A stretch of DNA of 64,000 nucleotides from Colius striatus (taxonomy: Eukaryota; Chordata; Aves; Coliiformes; Coliidae), in assembly GCF_028858725.1 (NCBI RefSeq), contig NC_084762.1, forward strand, positions 32,703,298 to 32,767,297, in the 5' to 3' direction. How positions within the stretch are numbered: the stretch's first letter is position 1; each line of letters opens with the position of its first letter. The notes beneath the pieces are model-generated. The model saw only the letters and a program-made list of their open reading frames with translations. It made no database searches and was not told where the DNA came from. The translations under genes were made by a program, and so were the position numbers. Shown one piece after another: positions 63,187-64,000 of the stretch.

Positions 63187-63454
63187 CTTGAGGGGGTTCA
63201 TTAGTAAATTTTATAGAGGATTGTAAAAGATTTATAGGAAAATCTGGGTGAGCTTCTGTAGTGATCCAGGTTCTGAAACCTTCACTCATAGATTCGGCTG
63301 TTGTGATGGTGTCCATTAGTTCACTAAGAAACTCCAAACCAAGGTGGCAGTTCTGTAGAAGGAGCCATCCTCCATCTTGCATGCACTGATTTAACAGACG
63401 TCTTGCATGGACTTCCTGGCCCTGTCCCATTGAAATGGCACAACAGCGAATATT
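63187..63454 (-). CDS. Axonemal dynein heavy chain exon, most upstream in window
   Basis: This is the first of eight 3' exons of an axonemal dynein heavy chain of the DNAH5/DNAH8 group, the ATP-driven motor of ciliary outer arms. It starts after a CCAG in phase 0 and encodes 89 residues: [68 protein letters not shown], then one base of Gly. [11 protein letters not shown] and WxLLQNCHL are diagnostic of the last motor module. The full protein should be about 4,600 residues, so most of it lies beyond base 64000. The eight exons join to 569 codons plus stop without a break. The gene has DNAH5-like and DNAH8-like features, so no symbol is given. Confidence 0.97.
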
Positions 63455-64000
63455 CTGGAAATAATGACATATGACATATTGTTTCTGTAGGTCCATGTGT
63501 AGTGACAATGTGCCACAAAGAAAAGCTCTAATATCAATGGAGATTGACTGTATTAACAAAAAAGCAATCCTCTCCAGGTTTTTCTTATCTTCCATTTGTT
63601 GAAAGAAAATGACATCCACTGGACATAATCTTTTTGCAGGTCTGATAAAGTCAATGGGATAAGACAGTTGAAATATTTTTCCTTCCTTTTCCCAACTTTG
63701 CTAACTAAAGCAGGACATACACGAAGGAACACAGCTGCCTGAATACTCCTTTTCCTATGATGCAGACATCTAGTGATGGACAGATAATAAGGCTACACAT
63801 ACTAGTTAATGCACAGAGTAAAGTAAACAATTTTGGTGTCTTTTTGCTGTCTGAATATATTTATTTCATCAAGAGAGAACTATCAAGGAAGGAGGCAGGA
63901 CCGGAAAGACTGGTTCACATTAAGTCATTCCTTAGTAAACATCCTGTATTGTTAATTGGCAGCTGTAGAGCCACTGATTCAGATCATTCTAGTTTGGTGA
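63455..64000 (-). other. Dynein intron, truncated by window end
   Basis: The frame of the exon at 63187 stays open to about 63619, but that part lacks dynein sequence and a CCAG acceptor at 63455 marks the exon edge. No further exon was found before the window end. Confidence 0.55.

Noticed and set aside
27566-63454. Calling the dynein gene a pseudogene
   Set aside because: All eight exons are open, phases agree, every intron has GT-AG ends and conserved motifs are intact.
63455-63619. Upstream extension of the first dynein exon, open for 55 more codons
   Set aside because: The sequence does not fit the dynein family there, and a CCAG acceptor with correct phase sits exactly where family similarity begins.

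Overview
The window is vertebrate nuclear DNA and almost certainly avian. Genes are split by long introns with canonical GT-AG sites. The interspersed repeats are mainly CR1 LINE copies with the typical avian 3' tail, plus solitary LTRs of a type common in bird genomes. The gene order TMEFF1 then CAVIN4 matches human 9q31. That block lies on the Z chromosome in chicken, so Z linkage is likely, but this is inference.

Layout. (1) 1-7340, + strand: the last two coding exons of TMEFF1 (end of the EGF domain with the transmembrane segment, then the cytoplasmic tail) and its 3' UTR. The last intron holds a solo LTR with a perfect 5-bp target duplication and a CR1 tail. (2) 7680-23600, + strand: a complete two-exon CAVIN4 (359 codons) with a 14.4-kb intron, which contains a second solo LTR, CR1 debris and a 63-bp tandem duplication. 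A perfect MEF2-type site and an E-box lie just upstream of the start codon, which suits a striated-muscle gene. (3) 27566-63454, - strand: the last eight coding exons (569 codons plus stop) of a DNAH5/DNAH8-type axonemal dynein heavy chain. They run from the end of the motor region to the stop codon, and the gene continues past base 64000. Every exon is open, all phases agree and all splice sites are GT-AG, so it looks intact.

CAVIN4 and the dynein gene are tail to tail about 4 kb apart. The three genes have no obvious shared function: a neural membrane protein, a muscle caveola protein and a ciliary motor. The most interesting point is the dynein gene. Its sequence is intermediate between DNAH5 and DNAH8, and it sits beside CAVIN4, where neither gene lies in mammals. 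It may be a third paralogue retained in birds.

Most of the window is intron or intergenic DNA. No RNA gene, CRISPR array or bacterial-type feature was seen. Coordinates of exons were set by hand from splice sites and reading phase. Repeat edges are approximate unless a target duplication is given.
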